NCBI RefSeq assembly: GCF_000799075.1
Contig: NZ_JTLI01000002.1
Location: 1 to 64,000, forward strand
Length of the DNA: 64,000 nucleotides
Direction of reading: 5' to 3'
From: Cetobacterium sp. ZOR0034
GTDB taxonomy: Bacteria > Fusobacteriota > Fusobacteriia > Fusobacteriales > Fusobacteriaceae
The position numbers and the translations under genes are program-made. This document shows positions 26,145 to 36,482 of the stretch, one piece after another. The notes under the pieces were generated by a model that made no database searches, was not told the origin of the DNA, and worked only from the letters and a program-made list of their open reading frames with translations. The number at the start of each line of letters is the position of its first letter. The stretch's first letter is position 1.

Positions 26145-27152
26145 ATCTTTCATTATATCTAATGTAGCTTTTCCATTTAAAGTTAAATCTGCAAAAATTT
26201 CGCCTTTTCCATAATTTAATTTGTAATAAGCTGCTGCTGCTATCATTGCAGCATTATCTGTACAATATGACATCGATGGATAGTTAACTTTCACTCCTAT
26301 TTTTTCTGCTCTTTTTGCCAGCTCTGTTCTTAATAATGAGTTAGCTGCAACTCCTCCAGCTATTACAATCTGTTTAACGCCTTTATCTTGAACTGCTTTT
26401 AAAGTTTTTTTACAAAGAATATCTACGACTTTCTCTTGGAATGACGCAGATAAGTCTTCAGGTTTAAAATCTTCTCCCTTCATTCTTGCTTTGTTTACAG
26501 CATTTATAACTGAAGTTTTTATTCCTGAGAAACTAAAATCATATCCATCTACTTTCGGTTCAGGTATTTTCAAAGCATCCTTATTTCCTTTATAATAAAG
26601 TTTGTCTACAATAGGTCCACCAGGATATCCTATTCCCATTACTCTAGCTACCTTATCATAGCTTTCACCTACCGCATCGTCTAGTGTTGCACCTAAATTT
26701 ATAAAATTATGATTTTCATCTATATAAACTATATTAGTATGACCACCAGATACAACTAAAGCGATACACGGTAACTCTATGTTGTGTTCTATAAAGTTTC
26801 CATATATATGTGCTTTTATATGATGAACTGGGATTAATGGTATATCATTTCCATATGCTAATCCTTTTGCAAAAGATATTCCTACCAGTAAAGCCCCAAT
26901 CAGTCCTGGAGCATATGTTACAGCTATATAATCTACATCATCCATAGTTATTTTAGCTTCTTCTAAACTCTCTTCTAATATTGTAGCTATATTTTTTATA
27001 TGATGTCTTGAAGCTATTTCTGGAACAACTCCACCATACTCTTTATGTATATCTATTTGAGAAGAGATATTATTAGATAAAACCTCTTTACCATCTTTTA
27101 AAACAGCTATCGACGTTTCATCACAAGATGTTTCTATTCCTAATATTATCAT
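26142..27152 (-). CDS. tsaD: tRNA N6-adenosine threonylcarbamoyltransferase
   Basis: A 336-residue ASKHA-fold protein that, with TsaB, TsaE and TsaC, makes t6A37 in ANN-decoding tRNAs. It starts IILGIETSCDETSIAVL. The metal-binding histidines are in VHHIKAHIYGNF, and SGGHTNIVYI and GGPIVDKLYY are typical, as is VIAGGVAANSLLR. The length is standard. It forms a single-gene unit between the pflA terminator and its own terminator, with a TATAAT hexamer about 30 bases upstream of the start. tsaB and tsaE are not in the window. Confidence 0.97.
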   Translation of the reverse strand: MIILGIETSCDETSIAVLKDGKEVLSNNISSQIDIHKEYGGVVPEIASRHHIKNIATILEESLEEAKITMDDVDYIAVTYAPGLIGALLVGISFAKGLAYGNDIPLIPVHHIKAHIYGNFIEHNIELPCIALVVSGGHTNIVYIDENHNFINLGATLDDAVGESYDKVARVMGIGYPGGPIVDKLYYKGNKDALKIPEPKVDGYDFSFSGIKTSVINAVNKARMKGEDFKPEDLSASFQEKVVDILCKKTLKAVQDKGVKQIVIAGGVAANSLLRTELAKRAEKIGVKVNYPSMSYCTDNAAMIAAAAYYKLNYGKGEIFADLTLNGKATLDIMKD

Positions 27153-27204
27153 TGGATTCTCCTTCTTTTTTTACTTAATTATATCATATTTTTTACCAAA
27201 GTAT

Positions 27205-27243
27205 ATAAAAAACTACCTTAGAACAAATTAGCTCTAAGGTAGT
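27205..27243 (-). terminator. Terminator after pflA
   Basis: On the minus strand, ACTACCTTAGA pairs with TCTAAGGTAGT (27233-27243 with 27212-27222) around a 10-nt loop, followed by a run of T residues (complement of 27205-27211). It ends the pflB-pflA unit. Confidence 0.88.
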
Positions 27244-27253
27244 CAAAACTTTA

Positions 27254-27979
27254 TTATTTAACTGATAAACCTCTACTTTTGAATATGTTTTTAGCATTTT
27301 CAAATCTTTCAGCTGAAAGTTGCTCTACTCCTTTTAAAGGGTACTCTAGACCAATCTTTTGCCATTTATACTCTCCTAAAGAGTGATATGGTAAAACTTC
27401 TACTTTTTCAAGATTATCAAAATCTTTTAAGTAATCAGCTAATTTTCCTAATAATTCATCATTATCAGTGATCCCTGGAACAACAACGTGTCTTACCCAC
27501 ATCGGTTTTCCAATCTCTTTTAAATACTGTGCAAATTTTAAAGTAGGTTCTAAGTCAACACCAGTTAACTCTTTATATTGTATAGGATCTATTGATTTTA
27601 TATCTAGTAATACAAGATCTGCATATTCTAAAGCTTCTTTAACTTTATCGTTAAATAAATATCCAGAAGTATCGATCGCTGTGTGTATTCCCTCTTTCTT
27701 ACAAAGTTTCAATAGTTCTTTTACATATTCGGGTTGAGTTAACGGATCTCCACCGGTAACCGTAACTCCTCCCTTTTTTATAAAGTTTTTATATTTACAG
27801 ATTTCTAAGAAAGTTTGTTCAGGAGTCTCCAGAGATTTCGCTTCCTCTTTTTTCCAAGTATCACAGTTATGACAATATTTACATCTCAAAGGACATCCTT
27901 GAGTAAATACTACATATCTAATACCTGGTCCATCTACAGTTCCAAAACTCTCGTGTGAGTGTATAAATCCCTTTTTCAT
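27254..27979 (-). CDS. pflA: Pyruvate formate-lyase activating enzyme
   Basis: A 241-residue radical-SAM enzyme. The cluster motif is CPLRCKYCHNC (CxxxCxxC, at about residues 29-37), after the start GFIHSHESFGTVDGPGIRYVVF typical of PflA. TVTGGDPLTQPEY follows in the SAM-binding region. It makes the glycyl radical on PflB under anoxic conditions. It lies 32 bases downstream of pflB, the common order, and its transcript ends at the hairpin that follows. Confidence 0.97.
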   Translation of the reverse strand: MKKGFIHSHESFGTVDGPGIRYVVFTQGCPLRCKYCHNCDTWKKEEAKSLETPEQTFLEICKYKNFIKKGGVTVTGGDPLTQPEYVKELLKLCKKEGIHTAIDTSGYLFNDKVKEALEYADLVLLDIKSIDPIQYKELTGVDLEPTLKFAQYLKEIGKPMWVRHVVVPGITDNDELLGKLADYLKDFDNLEKVEVLPYHSLGEYKWQKIGLEYPLKGVEQLSAERFENAKNIFKSRGLSVK

Positions 27980-28011
27980 TTCTTAGCACATCCTTTATAT
28001 TACTTTATTAA

Positions 28012-30252
28012 TTACATATTTCCGTTAATTGTTCTTGAAATAACGTCTAATTGTTGCTCTTTTGTTAATCTTACGAAGTTAACTGCGTATCCAGAAACTC
28101 TGATTGTTAATTGAGGGTACTTCTCAGGGTTAGCCATTGCATCCTCTAATAAAGCCTTATCGAACACGTTAACATTTAAATGTTGTCCTCCATCAGCTGT
28201 GAAGTATCCATCCATTAATCCTACTAAGTTCTCTACTCTTTCTTCTCTAGATTTTCCTAAAGCTCCTGGAGTGATAGCAAACGTGTAAGAAATTCCATCT
28301 TCTGCATGGTGGAATGGTAACTTAGCTACTGAAGCAAGTGCTGCTACAGCTCCTCTCTTATCTCTTCCGTTCATTGGGTTAGCTCCTGGAGAGAATGGAG
28401 TTCCTGCTGGTCTTCCACAAGGAGTAGTTCCTGTTTTCTTTCCGTAAACTACGTTTGAAGTAATTGTTAAGATAGATTGAGTTGCTTTTGAATTTCTGTA
28501 AGTTTCATGAGTTCTGATGTAGTTCATGAATTTCTCCATAATTTCAACTGCTAATTTATCTGTATTGTCATCGTTGTTTCCGAATGCTACGTATTCTCCT
28601 TCTCTTACGAAGTCAACAGCGATTCCTCTTTCATCTCTGATTACTCTTACTTTTGCATCTCTGATAGCTGCTAACGAGTCAGCAACGATTGATAATCCTG
28701 CAATTCCTGATGCTTGAGTTCTTAAAACATCTACATCATGAAGTGACATTTCGAATGCTTCGTAAGAATATTTGTCGTGCATGTAGTGGATAACTTTAAG
28801 AGCATTGATGTATACTCCTGCTAACCATTTTAACATTAAGTCATATTTTTCCATAACTTCATTGAAATCTAAGTACTCAGAAGTGATTCCTTCGAATTTA
28901 GGTGCAACTTGTGCTCCTGACTTCTCATCTCTTCCACCGTTGATTACATATAATAAAGCTTTTGGTAAGTTTACTCTAGCTCCGAAGAATTGCATTTGCT
29001 TTCCTATTTTCATTGGAGAAACACAACATGCGATTCCGTAGTCGTCACCTAAGTCTGGTCTCATTAAATCATCGTTTTCGTATTGGATAGCTGATGTATC
29101 TATTGAAACTTTAGCACAGAAGTTCTTCCAGTTTTCTGGAGATTTTTGTGACCATAATACTGTTAAGTTTGGCTCTGGAGCTGGTCCTAAGTTGTAAAGA
29201 GTATTTAAGTATCTGAACGCAGTTTTAGAAACTAAAGTTCTTCCGTCTACTCCTTCTCCTCCTAAAGCTTCTGTTACCCAAGTAGGATCTCCTGAGAATA
29301 ACTCGTTGTACTCTGGAGTTCTTAAGAATCTAATGATTCTTAATTTTATAATAAATTGGTCGATTAAGTCTTGAGCTTCAGTTTCAGTGATTAATCCTTT
29401 AGCTAAGTCTCTTTCGATGAAGATATCTAAGAATGTAGCAGTTCTTCCAACTGACATTGCAGCTCCATCTTGATCTTTAGTTGCTGCTAAGTATGCGAAG
29501 TATACCCATTGTACAGCTTCTTTTGCATTTGTAGCTGGCTTTGTAACGTCGAATCCGTAAGAAGCACACATTTTTACGAATAATTTTAACGCATTGATTT
29601 GCTCAGTGATTTCTTCTCTTTTTCTGATTATTTCTTCAGTTAATTCTGGAGATTCAGCTTTCTTTAATTCGAATTTTCTTTCTTCGATTAATCTGTCTAC
29701 TCCGTATAGAGCTACTCTTCTGTAGTCTCCGATTATTCTTCCTCTTCCGTAAGCATCTGGTAATCCAGTTACGATTCCTGATTTTCTTACAGCTTTCATA
29801 TCATCTGTATAAGCTGAGAAAACTCCTTCGTTATGAGTTTTTCTGTATCTTGAGAATATTTCTTTTGTTATTGGATCGATTTCGTATCCGTAAGCATTAA
29901 GAGAGTTTTCAACCATTCTTAATCCACCTTTTGGATAAATACCTCTCTTTAATGGTGCATCTGTTTGTAATCCAACGATTGATTCGTTTTCTTTTGAGAT
30001 GTACCCAGGTCCATAAGTATCGATAGCTTGTGGAGTTCTAGTTTCTGCATCGTAAACTCCTTTTGCAATTTCTACTTTGAACATTTCTGTTAATTTTGAC
30101 CAAACAGCTTTTGTATTTTCAGTAGCTCCTGCTAAGAAAGCTTCGTCACCAGTGTATGGTGTGTAGTTGTTTTGAATGAAATCTCTAACGTTGATTTCTT
30201 TCTTCCATAAGTTTCCTTTGAATTCTGACCAGTAAGATTGTAAGTTTTCCAT
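28012..30252 (-). CDS. pflB: Pyruvate formate-lyase (formate C-acetyltransferase)
   Basis: About 746 residues. It splits pyruvate with CoA to acetyl-CoA and formate. The paired active-site cysteines are in ACCVSPM, followed by [12 protein letters not shown]. The glycyl-radical loop is [10 protein letters not shown] near the C-terminus, where the Gly is activated by PflA. I place the start at the ATG at 30252 ([11 protein letters not shown]), which has AGGAGG seven bases upstream and fits PFL sequences; the open frame runs 25 codons further without a ribosome site. The codon choice is noticeably restricted, as expected of a highly expressed gene. Confidence 0.97.
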   Translation of the reverse strand: MENLQSYWSEFKGNLWKKEINVRDFIQNNYTPYTGDEAFLAGATENTKAVWSKLTEMFKVEIAKGVYDAETRTPQAIDTYGPGYISKENESIVGLQTDAPLKRGIYPKGGLRMVENSLNAYGYEIDPITKEIFSRYRKTHNEGVFSAYTDDMKAVRKSGIVTGLPDAYGRGRIIGDYRRVALYGVDRLIEERKFELKKAESPELTEEIIRKREEITEQINALKLFVKMCASYGFDVTKPATNAKEAVQWVYFAYLAATKDQDGAAMSVGRTATFLDIFIERDLAKGLITETEAQDLIDQFIIKLRIIRFLRTPEYNELFSGDPTWVTEALGGEGVDGRTLVSKTAFRYLNTLYNLGPAPEPNLTVLWSQKSPENWKNFCAKVSIDTSAIQYENDDLMRPDLGDDYGIACCVSPMKIGKQMQFFGARVNLPKALLYVINGGRDEKSGAQVAPKFEGITSEYLDFNEVMEKYDLMLKWLAGVYINALKVIHYMHDKYSYEAFEMSLHDVDVLRTQASGIAGLSIVADSLAAIRDAKVRVIRDERGIAVDFVREGEYVAFGNNDDNTDKLAVEIMEKFMNYIRTHETYRNSKATQSILTITSNVVYGKKTGTTPCGRPAGTPFSPGANPMNGRDKRGAVAALASVAKLPFHHAEDGISYTFAITPGALGKSREERVENLVGLMDGYFTADGGQHLNVNVFDKALLEDAMANPEKYPQLTIRVSGYAVNFVRLTKEQQLDVISRTINGNM

Positions 30253-30342
30253 CTTTTTCCTCCTGAATGGATTATAATTTTTATATATTCCACTTATATT
30301 TTTGGTTAAAGCTCTGTTAAGCTTCACTTAATTTTCAAGGAG

Positions 30343-30371
30343 ATTATAGCACAAATAATAATTAGTGTCAA
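30343..30371 (-). promoter_or_regulatory. Near-consensus pflB promoter
   Basis: On the minus strand, TTGACA (30371-30366), 17 bp, then TATAAT (30348-30343), with TGC directly before the -10 (extended -10). It leaves a leader of about 85 bases before the pflB ATG, in which AAGCT and AGCTT could form a short hairpin. No clear Rex or FNR site was recognised. Confidence 0.85.
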
Positions 30372-30423
30372 ACTTTTCCAGACTTTTTAGCGGTTAATTT
30401 TATACTAAATTAGTGGTTATTTT

Positions 30424-31164
30424 TTAATTATTTTTTACAATTTTCTCATTACCTACCAATTCTTGAACAATCTCACTAAGATTTTTGCCATTTTCTAAGT
30501 ACATTTTCTTCAAATCTATCGGTTTTCCTACAGTTACACGAACCTTTTTATTTGGATTAATTTTTATACTTTTTCTACTTTGAACAAAAAAAGTTCCATC
30601 AATTGTTACAGGTAAAATAATTCCATTAGTTTCTGTTGCTAATTTAAAACTTCCTTTCTTAAAAGTTCCCATTTTTCCAGTTAATGTTCTTTCTCCTTCT
30701 GGAAATATAACTGTTGGATATCCCTGTTTAACTATATCAACAGCTTTCTTTATACTTTTTATTCCTTCTCTTGGATTAGATCTATCTAAAAATATGCATT
30801 TACTCATTTTCATCCACATAGAATAAAATGGCCAACTTTCCATCTCTTTTTTAGCCACAAATCCTAAGGGAAGATCTAGTGCTGCAACTAAAACAGGAAT
30901 GTCTAAGTTACTTTCATGGTTTGCAACTACAACAACCCCATCTTCTCTTTTTAATTTTCTATATGCTTTTTCATCTAAATAAGTAACCTCTAAATCTATC
31001 TTTGCCGCTTTTATCAAACTCATACACAGTTGCTCTCTTAAAACTTTTCTTGCTTCTAACGGAGCTTTCTCACTAGACATTTTCTTTATCTTTCCAGCTT
31101 TAAATATAGTTATATATGCAAAATTAAGTAGCGCTACAAACGTAACTTTTATCAATGTTAACAT
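30424..31164 (-). CDS. plsC: 1-acyl-sn-glycerol-3-phosphate acyltransferase
   Basis: A 246-residue membrane-associated acyltransferase that converts lysophosphatidic acid to phosphatidic acid. The catalytic motif VVANHESNLDIP (H-x4-D) is near residue 80. FLDRSNPREG is motif II, and IFPEGERTLTG is motif III. One hydrophobic segment is at the N-terminus. It overlaps the end of recX by seven bases and is the last gene of the LPS-core/recA unit. Confidence 0.93.
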   Translation of the reverse strand: MLTLIKVTFVALLNFAYITIFKAGKIKKMSSEKAPLEARKVLREQLCMSLIKAAKIDLEVTYLDEKAYRKLKREDGVVVVANHESNLDIPVLVAALDLPLGFVAKKEMESWPFYSMWMKMSKCIFLDRSNPREGIKSIKKAVDIVKQGYPTVIFPEGERTLTGKMGTFKKGSFKLATETNGIILPVTIDGTFFVQSRKSIKINPNKKVRVTVGKPIDLKKMYLENGKNLSEIVQELVGNEKIVKNN

Positions 31165-31718
31165 TCTTCCTCCTGTTTTCTAGTCATAATCTTTTTTATA
31201 TCTCCGTAAGAATAACCTTTTCTCATTAATGAAGCTATCTTTTTTTGATCATCTCTATTTCCAAGCTTATCCCAAGCCTTCGATAACTCCTCTAATTCAT
31301 CATCATCTTCATATATATTTAAACTTTCTTTTATTATATCTGGTGAAATACCTTTTAATCTGAGATCATATTCAAGCTTTTTTCTTCCACCTTTTCTATT
31401 TTTAACAAAATTTTGAGCAAATTCTATATCGTTGATATAATCTAGCTCCTCTAATCTTTCTACTACTTTTAAAACTACTGCTTTTTCCCAATATTTTTGT
31501 ACAAGTTTTGTATAAATCTCTTTTTTACTATAATCTCTTTTGGCTAAATAATAATATGAAGTAGAGAGAGCAGCTAACTCTAACACTTGTAAGTATTCCT
31601 CGTGAGATAGCTCCTCTCTCTTTTTTAAATCATATTTATTTACTATTTCATTATTCAAGCCAATATTTAAACCATTTTCAAAGAGATAATTATTCTTCAA
31701 TAGCCTCTTCAGTTTCAA
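31158..31718 (-). CDS. recX: Regulatory protein RecX
   Basis: RecX modulates RecA filaments. The helical repeats are visible: [43 protein letters not shown] and [23 protein letters not shown]. The frame is open to an ATG at 31751, but I favour the TTG at 31718 ([10 protein letters not shown]): AAGGAG precedes it by nine bases, and the shorter start fits RecX proteins. Either way it overlaps the 3' end of recA, so translation is probably coupled. The start is the uncertain part; the identity is firm. Confidence 0.85.
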   Translation of the reverse strand: MKLKRLLKNNYLFENGLNIGLNNEIVNKYDLKKREELSHEEYLQVLELAALSTSYYYLAKRDYSKKEIYTKLVQKYWEKAVVLKVVERLEELDYINDIEFAQNFVKNRKGGRKKLEYDLRLKGISPDIIKESLNIYEDDDELEELSKAWDKLGNRDDQKKIASLMRKGYSYGDIKKIMTRKQEEEC

Positions 31719-32763
31719 TATCGCCCTCTCCTTCTGATGTATGAAGTACAATAGTGTTCTTCTCTAAAAGTTGATTTACTTTTTCCTCAATAGCTGCTAA
31801 TAATTCTGGTTCAGCTTCTAATCTAGCTTTTACATTTTCTTTACCTTGCCCTAATCTGATATCTCCAAAACTAAACCATGCTCCTGATTTTGCTACGATA
31901 TCATTATCTAAAGCCATATCCATTATCTCCCCAACTCTAGATATTCCTTTTCCATACATAATTTGGAATTTAGCTTCTCTAAATGGAGGCGCTACTTTAT
32001 TCTTAGTAACTTTTACAACTGTTTCATTTCCTATGATTTCTTCTCCTTGTTTTACACTTCCAATTCTCTTTACTTCCATTCTAACTGAAGAGTAGAACTT
32101 TAAAGCTTTTCCACCTGTTGTAGTTGTTTGAGGTCCAAAACTGAATCCACCAATCTTATCTCTAACTTGGTTTATAAATATCATAGTTGTTTTTGATTTA
32201 TTTATTGACGCTGTTAACTTTCTTAAAGCTTTCGACATTAATCTTGCTTGAAGTCCCATTTGTTGATCTGACATCTCACCATCTATCTCAGCTTTTGGAA
32301 CTAATGCCGCTACTGAATCGACTACTATAACATCTATAGCTCCCGATCTAACTAACATATCCGCAATCTCTAACGCTTGTTCTCCAAAATCTGGTTGAGA
32401 GATTAATAACTCGTCTACATCTACACCTAAAGCTTTTGCATAAACTGGATCCAATGCATGCTCAGCATCTATAAATGCTGCTACTCCTCCAAGCTTTTGA
32501 GCTTGAGCCACAACATGTAATGCTATTGTAGTTTTACCTGAACTTTCAGCTCCATAAACCTCAATTATTCTACCTCTAGGTACTCCTCCTAATCCAAGAG
32601 CTAAATCCAAGTTTATACTTCCCGTTGAAATTACTTCAATGTTCATTCCTTGGTTTTCACCTAGTTTCATTATTGAACCATCACCAAAGTCTTTTCTAAT
32701 CTGCTTTAACGCTGTCTCTAATGCTTTTGACTTATCTGTTGTTTCTACTGACTTTTTTGCCAT
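31690..32763 (-). CDS. recA: Recombinase RecA
   Basis: About 357 residues. Walker A is [13 protein letters not shown] and Walker B is [36 protein letters not shown] and [12 protein letters not shown] are core RecA motifs; the C-terminus is acidic, as usual. It acts in homologous recombination and, where present, the SOS response. The ATG at 32763 ([11 protein letters not shown]) has GGGAGGT upstream, and this ribosome site overlaps the stop of the preceding heptosyltransferase gene. No SOS box or separate promoter is obvious in the five-base gap, so expression may come from the LPS-core transcript. Confidence 0.98.
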   Translation of the reverse strand: MAKKSVETTDKSKALETALKQIRKDFGDGSIMKLGENQGMNIEVISTGSINLDLALGLGGVPRGRIIEVYGAESSGKTTIALHVVAQAQKLGGVAAFIDAEHALDPVYAKALGVDVDELLISQPDFGEQALEIADMLVRSGAIDVIVVDSVAALVPKAEIDGEMSDQQMGLQARLMSKALRKLTASINKSKTTMIFINQVRDKIGGFSFGPQTTTTGGKALKFYSSVRMEVKRIGSVKQGEEIIGNETVVKVTKNKVAPPFREAKFQIMYGKGISRVGEIMDMALDNDIVAKSGAWFSFGDIRLGQGKENVKARLEAEPELLAAIEEKVNQLLEKNTIVLHTSEGEGDIETEEAIEE

Positions 32764-32768
32764 TTCAA

Positions 32769-33767
32769 CTACCTCCCATTTTTTTCTATTATCTCCATTA
32801 CTCTTGTCGCACTCAGTTTTTTCATACAATTAAAATGTTTTTGTGGACAGTTTTTGTCTCCGTGTAAACTGCAAGGTGAACAAGGTTCATTTAAATAAAT
32901 CAATTTATTATTTTCATCATATTCAAACATCTCGGGACTAGTTGGTCCAAAGATTACAAATGTTGGGCATTTAACACCTCTAGCAATATGAAATGGTCCA
33001 GAATCATTTGTTACTAAAAACTTAGCTTTAGATAGTAAAGCTCCACTCTCTTTAAGATTTAATTTTCCTGCTAAATTTATTGCTATTCCACCACTTAGAT
33101 TCTTTATTTTCTCACACATCTCATACTCTGCAGCAGAGCCTATTATAATAGGTTTTTTCCCATATTTATTATAAAGTAGTTTTGACAATTCTGCAAACCC
33201 TTCTTTTGTCCACTTTTTAGTTTCCTTTGATGCGCCTGGGGCTATCATCGGAACATTTTCATATTCTATACATAATGTTTTTAATTTTTCCACATCTTTT
33301 TGTTCGAAACTAAATGTTAAATCCTCACCCTGATACTCCAAACCCAAAACTTTAAAAGCACCAAAATAATTTTTAATTATCGTATTATCAACTTTATATT
33401 TTGTAGCTTTTGTTTTAACTAATATTGTTTTTAAAAGTCCTCTTTTTTTATATGTATACACATTTTTAGAAATAACACTACTTATAATTTTTGATCTTAC
33501 TTTTGAATGTAAATCAAAAACGTAATCATAATTATTTTTCTTTAATTCTTTACCAAAGGCTATCATATTTTTTAACCCATCATGTTTCTCTTTATTAAAC
33601 AATATTAAATTATCTATATAAGGACACCCTGAAATAGAATCTTTAAAGTTTTCCATAACCAAAAAGTCTATAACTATATCAGGGTACTTTTTTTTCAATT
33701 CTTTCAGTACCGGTGTCGTTAGGATGACATCCCCTATCGAACTTAGTCTTATAATCAAAACTCTCAA
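32769..33767 (-). CDS. Glycosyltransferase family 9 (heptosyltransferase-like)
   Basis: A 332-residue GT9 protein: [24 protein letters not shown] at the start and [21 protein letters not shown] and [15 protein letters not shown] in the nucleotide-sugar half. Such enzymes add heptose (or related sugars) to the LPS inner core at the cytoplasmic face. The C-terminus has [20 protein letters not shown], a Cys/His-rich stretch shared with the gene at 34444-35454. The donor and acceptor cannot be told. It lies one base after the kinase gene. Confidence 0.9.
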   Translation of the reverse strand: MRVLIIRLSSIGDVILTTPVLKELKKKYPDIVIDFLVMENFKDSISGCPYIDNLILFNKEKHDGLKNMIAFGKELKKNNYDYVFDLHSKVRSKIISSVISKNVYTYKKRGLLKTILVKTKATKYKVDNTIIKNYFGAFKVLGLEYQGEDLTFSFEQKDVEKLKTLCIEYENVPMIAPGASKETKKWTKEGFAELSKLLYNKYGKKPIIIGSAAEYEMCEKIKNLSGGIAINLAGKLNLKESGALLSKAKFLVTNDSGPFHIARGVKCPTFVIFGPTSPEMFEYDENNKLIYLNEPCSPCSLHGDKNCPQKHFNCMKKLSATRVMEIIEKNGR

Positions 33768-33768
33768 T

Positions 33769-34440
33769 TTATCTTTCCTTTCTTCGAATAATTTTCTTCA
33801 TTCTCCCAATCCAATGTAGATAAATATTTAAAGATTTAGCTAACTTATAACTTAATGAGGTTTTGTCATAGATGTCAATCTCCTTATGACAACTCTCTTC
33901 TAAATATATAAATTCATAAGCCGCTCCTGCTTTACCATATTTATTTTTTATCAATTTCACATCTATTAAATAGACTTCATCTTTTAATATCATAAAATTA
34001 TCAAGTTGTGAATCACCATGTAAGTATCCTTTTTTATGAATTTTTTCTAATTCATTTTTAACAAAAAAAAGCTCATTGATCGTTGCTGTTTTTCCTTCTA
34101 AATAGGAACTTATAAAAAATGAATCAAAACACATTCCAAACACTCTTTTTTCCCAATACATAATTGGAGTCGCACCTTTAAATCCTAACTCTGATATTCT
34201 TAAACAATTAGAATACTCTCTTCTACTTTCACTTCCTCTAAAAAATGATAATATTCTTTGCCAAACTCTTTTATTTTTTTCTTTAGGAACTTTGTAAACA
34301 TATTGTTCCTCATCAACTTTTATCAAAAGAACATGGCTTCTTTTATCATCTTTTAAAACTTTCAAAATAGTAAACTCATTATTTTTTATTCTATTTGGTA
34401 AATTAAACTTTATAGAACTGTTACAAACAACTTTCTCCAT
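33769..34440 (-). CDS. LPS core heptose kinase-like protein (WaaY/RfaY-like)
   Basis: A 223-residue protein with a small kinase fold. VYKVPKEK should hold the ATP-binding lysine; GYLHGDSQLDNFMI carries the catalytic loop (HGDxxxxN), and VYLIDVKLI the metal-binding aspartate. The closest fit is WaaY/RfaY, which phosphorylates a core heptose; WaaP is a related alternative. It sits between two heptosyltransferase genes, which supports a core-modifying role. Phosphate groups on the core would bind divalent cations and stabilise the outer membrane. Confidence 0.8.
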   Translation of the reverse strand: MEKVVCNSSIKFNLPNRIKNNEFTILKVLKDDKRSHVLLIKVDEEQYVYKVPKEKNKRVWQRILSFFRGSESRREYSNCLRISELGFKGATPIMYWEKRVFGMCFDSFFISSYLEGKTATINELFFVKNELEKIHKKGYLHGDSQLDNFMILKDEVYLIDVKLIKNKYGKAGAAYEFIYLEESCHKEIDIYDKTSLSYKLAKSLNIYLHWIGRMKKIIRRKER

Positions 34441-34443
34441 AGA

Positions 34444-35454
34444 TTACCTCTTTAAAGCTTGTAAAATTTTATCAAATACCTTTTCTGGTTTTATTTCCAA
34501 CATACATTTAAAATGCCCCTTTGGACACTTATTTCCACCATGAATTCCACATGGTCTACAAGGTAAGCCTTCAATTTCTAAAACCTCACTATTTTCACTC
34601 CAAGGAAAAAATCCAAACTCTTTTACTGTCGGTCCAAACAAAGCTATTATTCTCGTATTTTTAAAAGCTGATGCTATATGAATCGGAGATGAATCATTTG
34701 TCAGTACAACTCTCACTCTTCTTAAGACTTCAGCTAATTCTAAAAGTGTTGTTTTTCCTCTCAAGTCAATAACTCCCTTAGATGTGTGGACATTTAAAAA
34801 CATCTCATCTTTTCCGCCGATAACTATTACTTTTTTATTATTTTCTATCAACAAATCTATAACTTTATTAAAATATTCTAAAGGCCACTTTTTAGTAAAC
34901 CACTTACTTCCAGGAGCTATAGCTATAACATCTTCATTTTCTAATCCATTTTCTTCCCAAATTCTATTTATGATTTCAGTGTCTTTTTTACTTGGATATA
35001 ATTCTATCGGATAATCCTCTCTCGAATTTTTAGGTATCTCTCCCATAAATGAAAGTAACTTTTCTACTTCATGCTTTTCTTTATCGTACTTAACTTTGTC
35101 CGTAAAGAGGATTGCTCCACTTGCAGTATCATAACCTATTCTTTTTGGAGATCTTGTTAACCACGAAAGTATAGAACTACGCAAGTATCTATGAGGAGTC
35201 AAAACTAAATTAAAGTTCTCATATCTCAATCTTCTTCCCAATGCAATAAGTCCTTTAAATCCTGAATGAGTTCCTCTTTTATCATACTCTATTATCTCTG
35301 TTATATCCTCATTATTTCTCAAAATGCTTGCACCAACTGGAGTTGTTACATATGTAATCTTAGATTCAGGGTACACCTCTTTTATTCTTTTTATCAGTGG
35401 TGTAGACAGTACAATATCCCCAATAAAAGCTGTATGTATAATCAATATCTTCAC
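34444..35454 (-). CDS. LPS heptosyltransferase (WaaF-like, GT9)
   Basis: A 336-residue GT9 protein. It starts MKILIIHTAFIGDIVLSTPL, and IAIAPGSKWFTKKWPLEYF and VVLTNDSSPIHIASAF are core donor-binding motifs. It resembles heptosyltransferase II (WaaF), which adds the second L,D-heptose. The C-terminus CRPCGIHGGNKCPKGHFKCM matches the tail of the GT9 protein two genes downstream, and similar Cys/His tails are known in other heptosyltransferases. It is three bases from both neighbours, within the LPS-core unit. Confidence 0.88.
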   Translation of the reverse strand: MKILIIHTAFIGDIVLSTPLIKRIKEVYPESKITYVTTPVGASILRNNEDITEIIEYDKRGTHSGFKGLIALGRRLRYENFNLVLTPHRYLRSSILSWLTRSPKRIGYDTASGAILFTDKVKYDKEKHEVEKLLSFMGEIPKNSREDYPIELYPSKKDTEIINRIWEENGLENEDVIAIAPGSKWFTKKWPLEYFNKVIDLLIENNKKVIVIGGKDEMFLNVHTSKGVIDLRGKTTLLELAEVLRRVRVVLTNDSSPIHIASAFKNTRIIALFGPTVKEFGFFPWSENSEVLEIEGLPCRPCGIHGGNKCPKGHFKCMLEIKPEKVFDKILQALKR

Positions 35455-35456
35455 TA

Positions 35457-36482
35457 TTATCTCTCCAATCTATCTATTATCTCTTGAACAATTCTTTCTT
35501 CAACTTTATCTGTATATGAATCAAAGTTTTTATGTTTATAGTTCTCTTTACTATTCTCATCCGGAATTACATAAGTTACGTCCTCATCTCCATATACTCC
35601 CCATCTTGTTGGACTCTGAGTTGGCTTTTTAGGGTATAGTGCAACTATACTTTTCTGTAAAGAGCCAGCTATATGAGTAGGTCCTGTCGATCCACCAAAA
35701 TAAACTTTTGATTTGTTTATCACCGCGCCAATATTTAAAAGTTCTCCACCATTTGCAAATAAATAAACTCTATCTCTATCTATCTTTTTTATTAGATCTA
35801 AACCTCTCTCTTCATCTGAGATATGTGCTGTTATTATTACATCTAAATTTTCTACTCTATCTATAATTTTTGTTAAAATATTAGCATACTGTTCATCTGT
35901 TATATTTTTAGCTGAACCTCCCATAAAAGGATTTACAACTAGCACTTTTTTCCCTATATTATTATCTTTAAAAAATTTTTCCGCTGACTCAATATTATTT
36001 TTATCTAAATAAATCGCTGTATTTATCTCAAATCTTTCTTCGAAAAGTTTCTTGTCTAATTTTTTTATTAAATCTAGATTATACTCAGCTTCATGTTTTA
36101 TAGATTTTGATCTTTTTTGAAGAACACCTTTATTGAAAGTAAAAAATGATTTTAATTTTGAAAGAGGTCCTATCTTAACCTTTGCTTTACTCGCTTTTGC
36201 TAATTGCATAACAAAATCATCTACATATAAAGCTATAAAAACATCTGCATTAAAATACTCGATTTTTTCTAATAATTCTTTTTGTCTATATCTATCTATT
36301 TGAACTACTCTATTTATATAAGGTAGATTTTTTACTATGTTATAATTATAATTTCTAACTAATAAAGTTATTTCTGCATCCGGATACATCTTTCTGATCA
36401 TAAAAAAACTTGGGATTGATAAAATTAAGTCGCCTATTTTATCCGTTCTTGCTATTATTATTTTTTTGTAAGTACGAGCCAT
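35457..36482 (-). CDS. Glycosyltransferase family 9 protein
   Basis: A 341-residue GT9 member: IIIARTDKIGDLILSIPSFFMIRKM at the start and VNPFMGGSAKNITDEQY and VYFGGSTGPTHIAGSLQ in the second half. It lacks the Cys-rich tail of the other two GT9 proteins here, so it probably uses a different acceptor. Its start lies 44 bases inside the end of the GT2 gene upstream, and a GGGAG ten bases before the ATG supports that start. It is part of LPS core synthesis by context. Confidence 0.88.
   Translation of the reverse strand: MARTYKKIIIARTDKIGDLILSIPSFFMIRKMYPDAEITLLVRNYNYNIVKNLPYINRVVQIDRYRQKELLEKIEYFNADVFIALYVDDFVMQLAKASKAKVKIGPLSKLKSFFTFNKGVLQKRSKSIKHEAEYNLDLIKKLDKKLFEERFEINTAIYLDKNNIESAEKFFKDNNIGKKVLVVNPFMGGSAKNITDEQYANILTKIIDRVENLDVIITAHISDEERGLDLIKKIDRDRVYLFANGGELLNIGAVINKSKVYFGGSTGPTHIAGSLQKSIVALYPKKPTQSPTRWGVYGDEDVTYVIPDENSKENYKHKNFDSYTDKVEERIVQEIIDRLER

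Noticed and set aside
30253-30327. N-terminal extension of pflB by 25 codons
   Set aside because: It lies in the leader after the promoter, has no ribosome site and no match to PFL starts; the ATG at 30252 has AGGAGG.
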